Shown: positions 1 through 7,097, counted from the first letter of the stretch. The stretch: DNA of 8,333 nucleotides from an uncultured Gammaproteobacteria bacterium (GCA_903921135.1 CAIXOY010000602.1:1-8333); one strand, 5' to 3'. Notes: generated from the sequence alone by a model not told the origin. A program made the numbers and translations.

Positions 1-1
1 G

Positions 2-1888
2 CTGGGAATACAGCCGCCGCAGTATTTTCCGGGCGGTTTCATCGGCCGCGGAGTGGATGTCGAGAACATCCAGCGGACCGTCGATGATTTCGTTACGCGG
101 CAGCTCCGCACGGATACCTGGGTCTACAACGCAGCCGATAGCTTCAACTTCTATTCCGAACAGATCGACAGCGTACTGGGCGATCCCTCGATCGGCCTTA
201 CGGGACGCATCGACAGATTCTTCTCGGCCTTCCAGACGGCTGCAGGGGATCCGACATGGATTCCCAGCCGGCAAGTGCTGATTGGCGAGGCGAAGTCGCT
301 GTCGGAAGGGTTCAACAATCTTTACGACCGCTTGGGGCAACTCAACTCGGCGGTGAACATCCAGCTCGACAGCCTTGCGACCGATATCGATTCGCTCGCC
401 AAAAACATTGCCGACCTCAACCTCAAGATCCAGGCCGTCTCCGGTGCCGGTGGCGGTCGAAGCCCCAACGACCTGCTGGACCAGCGCGACCAGCGGCTGT
501 TGGAGCTCGCGGCGATCGTGGATATCTCGACGGTGAATGACGGCGCGTCTGTGAACGTCCTGCTCGGAAAGGGGCAGGCTCTTGTCGTGGGTGGTGTGGC
601 CAATCAGGTCAGCACCGTGAACGGACGCTTCGACCCGTCCAGACGTGATCTCGCCGTGTCGGTCAACGGGCAGGCGCGCATCGTCTCGGACGAAGCCGCG
701 GGCGGCAAGGCGGGTGGACTGCTGGATTTCCGCACGCGGGTGCTCGATCAGGCGTTCAACCAGATCGGGCGCGTAGCGATCGGTATCAGCGAGCAGATCA
801 ATTCGCAGCATGCACTGGGCATGGATCTGGAAGGCGAACTGGGTGGGCTCTTTTTCACCGACCAGAATAGCGGTATCGCGCCCGGCCTGCGGGCCCGCCC
901 TGCGGGCGACAACGCCCCTGCGTCGAACGGTGTCATCACCGTGAACATCGACGATATCTCGGCGCTTTCGACCAGTTCCTATCAGCTCGATGTTCTCTCT
1001 GGCGGCTCCTGGCGCCTGTACCGGAACCTCGACCAGACGGTGGTCGCGAGTGGCGCCGCACTCAGCAGCACCCTGGTGAGCGTTGACGGTTTCACGCTCG
1101 ATCTGAATCTCCCCGCGGGTAACTTCCTCCCGGGTGACAGCTATCTGATCGAGCCCACGCGTGCGGGTGCAAGGGATATCTCGACCAACATCTCGCGACC
1201 GGAAGATGTAGCGCTCGCGCAGCCCGTCAGCGTGGTGCCGGATACGGGCAACCTCGGCCAGGGCAGGATCCAGGCGGGCAATGTCTTCGACACCTCGCTG
1301 CCGCTTTTCACCACCACGCCTGGCCAGCTCGCGCCGCCGCTCCTGATACGGTTCACCGACGCCGACAGCTTCGATGTGCTGAACAACTCCAACCCCGCAA
1401 GCCCCGTGGCGCTGGTGCCGCCGCTCACGGGTCTTTCGTTCACGCCTGGCGTGATGAACACGCTCTTCAGTACCAATCCGGCGGATCCCGATTACTTCGG
1501 CTTCCAGTTGACGATCAACGGCAACCCGTCGGCGGGCGATGCTTTCGCCATCGGCTACAACCCGGGCAAGTCCGACAACCGCAACGCGGTGGCTCTCGGA
1601 AAGCTCCAGATTGCCGATATCCTTGCGAACAGCAGCGCGACCTTCCAGTCGGCCTACGGGCAGCTGGTGGGCTTCGTGGGTACCGAGACGCGTCAGTCCC
1701 GCGTGGACAGCGAGGCCGGGAGGGTGGTCGTTGCACAGACCAAGGCGGCGCGTGACGAGGTCTCGGGTGTGAACCTCGACGAGGAGGCAACGAATCTCGT
1801 GCGTTACCAGCAAGCCTACAACGCTACCGCGCAGGTCATCGCTGTGGCCCGCTCCCTCATCGATACCCTGCTCAAGGCAACTTCCTGA
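2..1888 (+). CDS. flgK: Flagellar hook-associated protein 1 FlgK (5' partial)
   Basis: FlgK (HAP1) is the first of two junction proteins that join the hook to the filament. It is secreted by the flagellar type III system and sits at the distal end of the hook. The reading frame is open from base 2, so the window starts inside the gene. A GTG at 53 is in frame but is not the true start, because the upstream codons already read as FlgK (GGFIGRGVDVENIQRTVDDF). About 628 residues are visible. Roughly the first 40, the N-terminal helix and the NTPGYSRQ-type signature, are missing. The full protein would therefore be near 670 residues, longer than the enteric form (about 550). The middle is beta-rich, as expected for the exposed domains. 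The last 40 residues hold the hallmark C-terminal D0 helix (NLDEEATNLVRYQQAYNATA, then ending SLIDTLLKATS). It is followed after 9 bases by flgL, so the two are very likely one operon. Confidence 0.97.
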   Translation: MGIQPPQYFPGGFIGRGVDVENIQRTVDDFVTRQLRTDTWVYNAADSFNFYSEQIDSVLGDPSIGLTGRIDRFFSAFQTAAGDPTWIPSRQVLIGEAKSLSEGFNNLYDRLGQLNSAVNIQLDSLATDIDSLAKNIADLNLKIQAVSGAGGGRSPNDLLDQRDQRLLELAAIVDISTVNDGASVNVLLGKGQALVVGGVANQVSTVNGRFDPSRRDLAVSVNGQARIVSDEAAGGKAGGLLDFRTRVLDQAFNQIGRVAIGISEQINSQHALGMDLEGELGGLFFTDQNSGIAPGLRARPAGDNAPASNGVITVNIDDISALSTSSYQLDVLSGGSWRLYRNLDQTVVASGAALSSTLVSVDGFTLDLNLPAGNFLPGDSYLIEPTRAGARDISTNISRPEDVALAQPVSVVPDTGNLGQGRIQAGNVFDTSLPLFTTTPGQLAPPLLIRFTDADSFDVLNNSNPASPVALVPPLTGLSFTPGVMNTLFSTNPADPDYFGFQLTINGNPSAGDAFAIGYNPGKSDNRNAVALGKLQIADILANSSATFQSAYGQLVGFVGTETRQSRVDSEAGRVVVAQTKAARDEVSGVNLDEEATNLVRYQQAYNATAQVIAVARSLIDTLLKATS

Positions 1889-1897
1889 GTCGCCCAC

Positions 1898-3127
1898 ATG
1901 AGAATCGCCAGCTCGCAACTCTTCGACTCCGGACTGCGCGGCATACAGGATCTGCAGTCCAGCGTGGCCCGTACCCAGCAGGAGATCACCGCCGGCAAAC
2001 GTCAGTTGTCGCCGGCAGACGATCCTGCCGCGGCGACACTGATCGATCGCATCCAGCAGGACGCTGCACGAAGCGACCAGTACCTGCGCAACATCGACGT
2101 GGCCGAGCGTGACCTCCGGCTCGAGGAATCCCAGATCGCTTCGGTCGAGGATTCCCTCTTCCGCGTGCGCGAACTTTTCGTCGCTGCGGGAAATGCCGCT
2201 TATGGCAGCAGCGAGCGCGCGAGCATCGCGGCGGAACTCGAGGCCAAGGCACTCGAACTCCAGGGCGTGTTCAACGGTCAGGGCGCCAATGGCGAATACC
2301 TTTTCGGCGGATACCGCGGCGAGGCCCCCCCGTTTGTCACGCGGCCCGGTGGAGCGGTCGAGTACCGTGGCGATACGGGACAGCGCTATCTCCAGGTCTC
2401 CACCGGCGTCGATATCGCGGTACGCGACAACGGGCAGGAACTCTTCGATGCCATTCCGGCGGCGAACCGCACATTCATTACCCGCACCGGCGCCGCCAAT
2501 AGCGGCAGCGGCAACATCGACACCGGCAGGATCGTGGATCAGGCGGCCTATGATGCGGTTTACCCGGATGATGTGGTGCTGCGCTTCGATGCGCCCCTTG
2601 GCCCCGACTCCTTCAGCGCTTACCGGCGTGATCGCAGTACCGGGGCGCTCAGCCTGATCTCCACCCAGGCTTTCGTGCCCGGAGTGTCCGCGCGCGTGGC
2701 CGGTGCCGAGGTGAAACTCGTGGGAACGCCGGCGGCTGGCGATGAGTTCGTGCTCGAGGCGAGCAACCGTCAGCCGTTGATCACCACGATCCAGAGGATG
2801 GCCTCCGCTCTGCGGCTGAGCGATGACTCGACGCAGGGGCGTGCGGAACGCGGCGCTGCCATCGCGGAAGGTCTGTCCAACCTCACGTTGGCCGAATCAC
2901 ACATCTTTGCGAAACGGGCGGACTTCGGATCGAGACTGAACCTGGTCGATGCTGCACGGGCCGACCAGCAGCAGGGCAAGCTGATCAATCAGGAGTTGCT
3001 CTCGAAGGTGCAGGATCTGGATTTCACCGAGGCCATCAGTCGTCTCAGTTACCAGAACTTCGTGCTGGAGGCGGCGCAAAGGAGTCTCGCCAAAGTGGCA
3101 GGGATATCCCTTTTCGATTACCTCTGA
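1898..3127 (+). CDS. flgL: Flagellar hook-associated protein 3 FlgL
   Basis: FlgL (HAP3) is the second hook-filament junction protein, lying between FlgK and the filament, and is a flagellin homologue. The 409-residue product starts with the flagellin-like N-terminal coiled region (MRIASSQLFDSGLRGIQDLQ, then TAGKRQLSPADDPAAA, residues about 32-46). It also has the family's NGQGANGEYLFGGYRGEAPP segment near residue 130, a variable beta-rich middle, and a C-terminal helix ending ISRLSYQNFVLEAAQRSLAK...SLFDYL. It is longer than the enteric protein (about 317 residues), which fits an enlarged central domain. The ATG at 1898 lies 9 bases after the flgK stop. I see no Shine-Dalgarno sequence in the gap or the end of flgK at a normal distance, so translation probably depends on coupling to flgK. 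The gene ends head-on against the minus-strand block. Confidence 0.97.
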   Translation: MRIASSQLFDSGLRGIQDLQSSVARTQQEITAGKRQLSPADDPAAATLIDRIQQDAARSDQYLRNIDVAERDLRLEESQIASVEDSLFRVRELFVAAGNAAYGSSERASIAAELEAKALELQGVFNGQGANGEYLFGGYRGEAPPFVTRPGGAVEYRGDTGQRYLQVSTGVDIAVRDNGQELFDAIPAANRTFITRTGAANSGSGNIDTGRIVDQAAYDAVYPDDVVLRFDAPLGPDSFSAYRRDRSTGALSLISTQAFVPGVSARVAGAEVKLVGTPAAGDEFVLEASNRQPLITTIQRMASALRLSDDSTQGRAERGAAIAEGLSNLTLAESHIFAKRADFGSRLNLVDAARADQQQGKLINQELLSKVQDLDFTEAISRLSYQNFVLEAAQRSLAKVAGISLFDYL

Positions 3128-3128
3128 G

Positions 3129-3154
3129 GCCTCTGTTTCAGGCAGAGGCGTCTT
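3129..3154. terminator. Candidate terminator hairpin between convergent flgL and fliT-like genes
   Basis: A perfect 7-bp inverted repeat GCCTCTG (3129-3135) / CAGAGGC (3143-3149) with a 7-base loop lies between the two convergent operons, starting just after the flgL stop codon. It overlaps the stop codon of the minus-strand gene (3138-3140). On the plus strand it is followed only by a short GTCTT, so the U-tract is weak. On the minus strand there is no U-tract. It may act as a terminator for flgKL or as a 3' end stabiliser. Its position supports the call more than its strength does. Confidence 0.4.
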
Positions 3155-3485
3155 GCACACCGTAGGCTTTGATGGCGCGGCGTTGCAGGGCGCCGGCAGC
3201 TGACTGTGCCCCTGCATCCGACAGCGCCTGTACGCCCCGCGCGTAGAGGCGGTTGTTGCCCTCGAGCAATTCTGTGAGGAGGTATTCGCGCAGGTGGACG
3301 TCAGGTAGCTTTGCGATTTGCTCGCAGAGCATGCGGAGTACGAGGCTGCGATCTTCCGCGATGCTGTTCTCGTTTGAGGGTGAATCGGCTTCGAGTTGGC
3401 CCGATATCCCGCCGTTCAGAGTCTGGAGGCGCTGCCACAGGGAGAGAACAGGCTCTGTCAGGCTCGCGCGCACATCCTGCTCCAC
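3138..3485 (-). CDS. Putative FliT-like flagellar export chaperone, last gene of the fliD operon
   Basis: This is a 115-residue, mostly helical, acidic-to-neutral protein with no signal peptide or membrane segment. The start is a GTG at 3485, three bases after the fliD stop. It is preceded at 7 bases by a strong Shine-Dalgarno sequence (AGGAGAGG) embedded in the last codons of fliD, so this start is well supported. Size, helical content and position directly after fliD match FliT, the small cytoplasmic chaperone that binds FliD before export. The C-terminal QRRAIKAYGVQ resembles the QKSVLSAYGDQ-type ending of enteric FliT as I recall it. Sequence resemblance elsewhere is too weak to be sure. 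It could instead be one of the small unnamed or FleP-like proteins that follow fliD-fliS in Pseudomonas. Both the context and the tight coupling argue for a flagellar job. Confidence 0.85.
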   Translation of the reverse strand: MEQDVRASLTEPVLSLWQRLQTLNGGISGQLEADSPSNENSIAEDRSLVLRMLCEQIAKLPDVHLREYLLTELLEGNNRLYARGVQALSDAGAQSAAGALQRRAIKAYGVQDASA

Positions 3486-3488
3486 GGC

Positions 3489-4934
3489 TCAACCTCTCCT
3501 GCCGCTGATGATCTGCGAGGTGCTCTGGAGTTGGGCCAGCAGATAGTCCCCATCGCTTTTCAGACGTGCCACCGTCGCGTCCAGCGCCGAGAACCGGCTG
3601 CGGTAGGACGCCTCGAGCTTGTCGAGCCTGCTGATCACGGTCTCACGCTCTGCGCTGATGGATTTGAGCTGTTTGTCGAAGCCCTGGGTTCGGGCCTCGA
3701 GCGTACCGCCGCTGTCGAGGATGCTGTCCAGTGCTGCATCGAAGCGTGCACCGACGCCACCGGTTCCCGTGAGCAGCGCGCTCACTCCGGGCAACTGGTT
3801 CTTCAGCGCAGTGTCGAGTTTCGCTGAATCGATCTTGAGATTACCGTCGGTCTGGAACGAGACGCCAATGTCTGACAGCGAGCCGGGTGTGCCCGATCCC
3901 AGGCCCGCTGCGCTGGCAATGCCCCGCAGTTGCGAGGAAATGGCGCGCAAGGTCGCGTCACCGCTCAGTGCGGCGCCCTTGTTGGTCGTCTTGTCGTAGG
4001 CGCTGAGATCGCGGATCGTTTTGGCCAGATCGTTGTAGGCCGTGACGAAGGACTGGACCCGTCCGCTCGCCGCAGTCGTATCGCGCGTGATGCTGAGTGT
4101 TTCGACTGTGGGATTCAGCGGGTCAGCCGGCGGTTCCTGCACCGTGATCGTCACACCCTCAGCGACGTCCGAAAACGTGTTGGTGCTGCTGATGGCGGTG
4201 AAACCGTCCACCGCGATCCGTGCATTGGCCGCGGCCTGCGTCTGGCTCATCCGGCTGTTCACCGGATCGCTCGCCGAGTAATAGAAGCGAGAGAGACCGG
4301 CATTGTCGGTGTTGTCCAGATCGGCATCGGTGACCGAGGTCTGGATGGCATTGGCTGTGCCTGTCTCCTTTGCTGTAAGCACAAGTCGGGTCACGGTGCC
4401 AGCAGAGGCGTCCAGTGGGTCTTTGGCCACCACGAGCAGTGAGGCAGAGACGCTGGTATTCGAGGCGCTCCCGTTGATGGCGTCGCGCAAGCCCTGGAGT
4501 GTGGTAGTCGAGTCAGTCGTGATGGAAAAGGAATTGGTGCCGGAGGTGATCGAGAGTGTGCCAGCGCCCACCAAATCGGTGCCTGAGCTGAAATCCGCCG
4601 TGCTGGCGAGTTTCTGCGCCGCCGCCTTCCCGAGCACCTGGACGCTGTAGTTGCCGACAGTGGCACTGCTCGTGGCCGAGGCGCTGAACAGCTTGCTGCC
4701 ACCGGTACTTACGGCGCGCTTGCCAACCGCGGCGGTATCGTTCAGATCGTTTGCCGCCGTGCGCAACTTGTCCAGGCTGCTTTTCAATGAGCCGAAGGCA
4801 GAGATGTTGGCCTGTACCTTGGCCTCTTTGGTTGCGAGTCTGTCGAAGCGGGGCTTGCCCTCGTTCGTGATGAGTTTGGTAACCAGACCCTCGAGATCGA
4901 GTCCGGACCCAACGCCCAGCGTTCCGATGGCCAT
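3489..4934 (-). CDS. fliD: Flagellar filament cap protein FliD (HAP2)
   Basis: FliD forms the cap at the growing tip of the filament and promotes insertion of exported flagellin. The 481-residue product has the typical start (MAIGTLGVGSGLDLEGLVTK) and the FliD N-terminal coiled domain with KAAAQKLAS at about 103-111. A flagellin_IN-like stretch follows (TLQGLRDAINGS, about 145-156). QAAANARIAVDGF...NTFSDVAEGVTITV lies at about 233-265, and the C-terminal domain begins near the SFVTAYNDLAKTI segment at 295-307. The end is a long helix/coiled region (SAERETVISRLDKLEASYRSR, from about 427). Length is usual for the family. The ATG has AGAGG 6 bases upstream. It follows flaG after an 83-bp gap that contains a sigma-54 promoter match and is coupled to the fliT-like gene downstream. 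FliD is best known as the partner of FliT before secretion, which agrees with the neighbour. Confidence 0.98.
   Translation of the reverse strand: MAIGTLGVGSGLDLEGLVTKLITNEGKPRFDRLATKEAKVQANISAFGSLKSSLDKLRTAANDLNDTAAVGKRAVSTGGSKLFSASATSSATVGNYSVQVLGKAAAQKLASTADFSSGTDLVGAGTLSITSGTNSFSITTDSTTTLQGLRDAINGSASNTSVSASLLVVAKDPLDASAGTVTRLVLTAKETGTANAIQTSVTDADLDNTDNAGLSRFYYSASDPVNSRMSQTQAAANARIAVDGFTAISSTNTFSDVAEGVTITVQEPPADPLNPTVETLSITRDTTAASGRVQSFVTAYNDLAKTIRDLSAYDKTTNKGAALSGDATLRAISSQLRGIASAAGLGSGTPGSLSDIGVSFQTDGNLKIDSAKLDTALKNQLPGVSALLTGTGGVGARFDAALDSILDSGGTLEARTQGFDKQLKSISAERETVISRLDKLEASYRSRFSALDATVARLKSDGDYLLAQLQSTSQIISGRRG
3493..3500 (-). promoter_or_regulatory. Ribosome binding site of the fliT-like gene inside the end of fliD
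   Basis: On the minus strand AGGAGAGG lies within the final fliD codons (the Arg-Arg-Gly end). It is 7 bases from the GTG start at 3485 and straddles the region read by ribosomes finishing fliD. This fixes the GTG as the start and implies translational coupling of the two genes. Confidence 0.7.
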
Positions 4935-4974
4935 GTGCTACCTCTGCGATTCGCAACCGCTAACGCAATTCAAA

Positions 4975-4990
4975 AGCACGAGTCATGCCA
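4975..4990 (-). promoter_or_regulatory. Sigma-54 (RpoN) promoter upstream of fliD
   Basis: On the minus strand TGGCATGACTCGTGCT matches the sigma-54 consensus TGGCACGRNNNTTGCW at all but two positions. It has the invariant GG and GC with the required 12-base periodicity between them. Transcription would start near 4964, giving a fliD leader of about 30 bases that includes its ribosome binding site. It lies in the flaG-fliD gap, so it would drive fliD and the fliT-like gene without fliC or flaG. The activator would most likely be FleQ, encoded at the right end of the window. In Pseudomonas the fliD genes belong to the FleQ/RpoN class, which agrees. Confidence 0.72.
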
Positions 4991-5017
4991 GTCAGGGGTA
5001 TTCCTGCATGCTGGCGG

Positions 5018-5422
5018 TCATGCTTTGTCCGACAGCAGCAGACCGGCATTGGCCGTGGATGCATCGATCCTCTGCAGGGTTTCCGCGATGCGGACCATCG
5101 CCTCTGCGGGAATCTGCCGAATCAGCTCTTCCGTTTCCGTGTCGATGACCGACACCACTACGCCATCGATGTCCTCGTTGATGCGGAACGAGAGCGAGCG
5201 GGACTCCGGCTGCATGCGATCACCGACCTGTTCCAGGAGCGCCTGCAACTGCTCCCGCGTGTCTTCTGTGGGCGCCTTGGCTCGCGGTGCCTGCGGCTTT
5301 GCGCTGGCGCTGACGGTGTCCGGTGGTGCCTGTGCAGCCCCGGAGTCTTCAGTTGGCCGCGTTTTCGGGCCCAGAACGTCTGGCCGTACGGATGACTGGT
5401 ACGTTGTGCGTATAGTTTCCAT
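5018..5422 (-). CDS. flaG: FlaG family flagellar protein
   Basis: FlaG proteins are small cytoplasmic proteins encoded between fliC and fliD in many polar flagellates and affect filament length. Their biochemical role is not settled. The 134-residue product has a disordered Pro/Ala/Thr-rich N-terminal half (residues about 10-55). The conserved FlaG domain follows, with SRSLSFRINEDIDGVVVSVIDTETEELIRQIPAE (about 74-107), whose IDTETEELIRQIP core is diagnostic, then a helix with MVRIAETLQRID. The ATG at 5422 is preceded by a G-run (GGGGGG) rather than a good Shine-Dalgarno sequence. Only about 29 bases separate the end of the fliC terminator U-tract from this start, so there is no room for an ordinary promoter of its own. 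Expression probably comes from fliC read-through. Confidence 0.95.
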   Translation of the reverse strand: METIRTTYQSSVRPDVLGPKTRPTEDSGAAQAPPDTVSASAKPQAPRAKAPTEDTREQLQALLEQVGDRMQPESRSLSFRINEDIDGVVVSVIDTETEELIRQIPAEAMVRIAETLQRIDASTANAGLLLSDKA

Positions 5423-5444
5423 CAGTCAGCCCCCCATTGGTGGA

Positions 5445-5490
5445 CTGTAGAAAAACGAAGAAACAGGGGCAAGACCGAGTCTTGCCCCCG
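5445..5490 (-). terminator. Rho-independent terminator of fliC
   Basis: A perfect 10-bp inverted repeat GGGGCAAGAC (5466-5475) / GTCTTGCCCC (5479-5488) with a 3-base loop is followed on the minus strand by TGTTTCTTCGTTTTT. It lies about 35 bases after the fliC stop. This is a strong intrinsic terminator placed between fliC and flaG on the same strand, so most fliC transcripts should end here and a minority continue into flaG. The rest of the 100-bp fliC-flaG gap holds nothing else I can recognise. Confidence 0.93.
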
Positions 5491-5522
5491 TGAACCTGGC
5501 GCTGCGCCCGGCGTTCATACCA

Positions 5523-6998
5523 TTACTGGAGGAGTGCCAGCGTCTGCTGCGGCAGAGCGTTGGCCTGCGCCAGTACCGAGATGCCGGCCTGCTGCAGGAT
5601 CGAGGTACGGGTCAGGTTCGCGGTTTCGGCCGCGAAGTCTGCGTCCTGGATCCTGCTGCGAGCAGCCGTCACGTTCTCGGACACGTTCGACAGGTTGCGG
5701 ATCGTGCCCGCGAGGCGGTTCTGTACCGCACCGAGGTTGCCACGGTCGTTGTTGATGAAGTCCAGTGCGCCGTCGATCACCGAGATGGCGCTCTGAGCGC
5801 CCGACTGGGTGCCGATGTTGATCGCGGCCACGCTGGAGAGCGAACTCGAGTTGGCGGTGGTGGCGGTGAAGAGGCCGGTCGCCGTGTCGGTCGTCACTGC
5901 AAAGCCTTTGAAGCTGTTGAAGGTGATGGCCGCGCCAACGGTGCTGGAGTCGTTGCCACCGCTGGTCAGGGTCTCTGCAACGCCCGAGGAGCCTTGCAGG
6001 GTGGCGGTAGCGACACCGTTGGTGAGGTTCTCGATGAAGATGTCGCGACCTTCCTCGTTCACCAGTGCGATCGACGACCCGTTGGAGGTGGCGCGCACAC
6101 CGCTGGCAGCGGAGGAAGAGTTGATGGCATCTGCCACGTCCTTAAGGTTCGTGGTGTCGGTGACCTGAACGCTGACGCTAGAGCTGAACGTCGTCGGAGA
6201 CGCAGTACTCCCGGAGCGCGTGCCGATCGTGAATGCGTAGGTGCCGGCCGTGCTGAACGAGCCGAAGGTGGCGGTGGTTCGTGCGGTCGCGCTGACGCCC
6301 GTGCTCGCACTCACTGCATTCACTTGCGTCTCGATGGCGTCGCCCGTGGCGCCACCGGCAACGGCGACCGTGCTGCTGCCAAGGCTGCCTGCGATCGTCA
6401 CGTTCTGCGCCGCGACGGTGTTTGCCGGAGCGGTGGCGCCTGCAGCAACCGCAGCAGTGACCGTGCCGTTCAGGGACACCGAGTTGGTGCCGATGTTGGT
6501 GGCGCGAGCGTTCGAGAGGCTCACGGAGATAGTCTCGTTGGCGCTGGAACCGACCTGGAAGTTCTCGGTGCCGAAGGTGCCGTCGAGCAGCTTCCGGCCG
6601 CCGAAGGAGGTCGTCTCGGCGATACGGTTGATTTCCTGCTGCAGCTGGGAGACCTCGGCCTGGAGCGCAGTGCGCTCGGTGCCGGACTGGCTGCCGTTGG
6701 CGGACTGGATGGACAGCTCGCGGATACGCTGGAGGATGTCGCCGGTCTCGGCGAGAGCGCCTTCAGCGGTCTGCGCCAGCGAGATGCCGTCGTTCGCGTT
6801 CCGGATGCCCTGGTTCAGACCGCGGATCTGCGAGGTGAACTTGTTGGAGATCGAGAGGCCGGCTGCGTCGTCCTTCGCGCTGTTGATGCGCAGGCCGGAG
6901 GAGAGGCGCTGCAGGGAGGTCTCGAGGGACTGGCCGCTGCGGTCGAGGTTGCGCTGTGCGGTCAGCGACGAGATGTTCGTGTTGATGACTTGGGCCAT
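5523..6998 (-). CDS. fliC: Flagellin FliC
   Basis: FliC is the filament subunit, exported through the flagellar channel with the help of FliS and FliD. The 491-residue product has the complete flagellin N-terminal D0/D1 region (MAQVINTNISSLTAQRNLDR, RLSSGLRINSAKDDAAGLSI at 31-50, SFGGRKLLDG at 131-140). The complete C-terminal D1/D0 region is also present (SRIQDADFAAETANLTRTSI at 448-467, ending LAQANALPQQTLALLQ). LQRIRELSIQSAN at about 89-101 is the segment that in enteric flagellin is contacted by TLR5. The variable middle (about 160-395) is rich in Thr, Ser, Ala and Gly. It holds two flagellin_IN-type motifs (about 219-239 and 284-312). The ATG at 6998 has a good AAGGAG 8 bases upstream. 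A near-consensus FliA promoter and a structured leader lie upstream, and a strong terminator lies downstream. Confidence 0.99.
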   Translation of the reverse strand: MAQVINTNISSLTAQRNLDRSGQSLETSLQRLSSGLRINSAKDDAAGLSISNKFTSQIRGLNQGIRNANDGISLAQTAEGALAETGDILQRIRELSIQSANGSQSGTERTALQAEVSQLQQEINRIAETTSFGGRKLLDGTFGTENFQVGSSANETISVSLSNARATNIGTNSVSLNGTVTAAVAAGATAPANTVAAQNVTIAGSLGSSTVAVAGGATGDAIETQVNAVSASTGVSATARTTATFGSFSTAGTYAFTIGTRSGSTASPTTFSSSVSVQVTDTTNLKDVADAINSSSAASGVRATSNGSSIALVNEEGRDIFIENLTNGVATATLQGSSGVAETLTSGGNDSSTVGAAITFNSFKGFAVTTDTATGLFTATTANSSSLSSVAAINIGTQSGAQSAISVIDGALDFINNDRGNLGAVQNRLAGTIRNLSNVSENVTAARSRIQDADFAAETANLTRTSILQQAGISVLAQANALPQQTLALLQ

Positions 6999-7006
6999 TG
7001 TCCTTG

Positions 7007-7012
7007 CTCCTT
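7007..7012 (-). promoter_or_regulatory. fliC ribosome binding site
   Basis: AAGGAG on the minus strand, 8 bases from the fliC ATG, is the closest match to the ideal Shine-Dalgarno sequence in the window. It fits the high translation rate expected of flagellin. Confidence 0.8.
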
Positions 7013-7021
7013 GAGTGGGAC

Positions 7022-7045
7022 GCTCCGGGCTGAATTACCCGGGGC
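7022..7045 (-). repeat. Inverted repeat (hairpin) in the fliC leader just upstream of the ribosome binding site
   Basis: In the minus-strand RNA the arms 7045-7038 and 7029-7022 pair as an 8-bp GC-rich stem with one A/C mismatch and an 8-base AU-rich loop. The stem ends 9 bases before the AAGGAG. It may keep the ribosome binding site open or stabilise the mRNA. The effect is inferred. Confidence 0.5.
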
Positions 7046-7072
7046 AGGTCTGGCGACTCGGTTTCAGGTTCA

Positions 7073-7087
7073 TGCCGATGTTCGGCA
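7073..7087 (-). repeat. Hairpin at the predicted 5' end of fliC mRNA
   Basis: TGCCGA (7073-7078) and TCGGCA (7082-7087) form a perfect 6-bp inverted repeat with a 3-base loop. The predicted FliA start is near 7091, so the stem would begin within about 5 bases of the mRNA 5' end. Such 5'-terminal stems are known to protect transcripts from 5'-end-dependent decay. That role here is inferred. Confidence 0.5.
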
Positions 7088-7097
7088 CTTGCATGGG

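Noticed and set aside
3396..4442. Several plus-strand frames of 97-170 codons opposite fliD
   Set aside because: They overlap each other in different frames, have no family resemblance, and lie antisense to a complete fliD.
6241..7014. A 257-codon plus-strand frame opposite the fliC N-terminal region
   Set aside because: It is antisense to the most conserved part of flagellin, has no ribosome binding site or family signature, and mirrors codon bias only.
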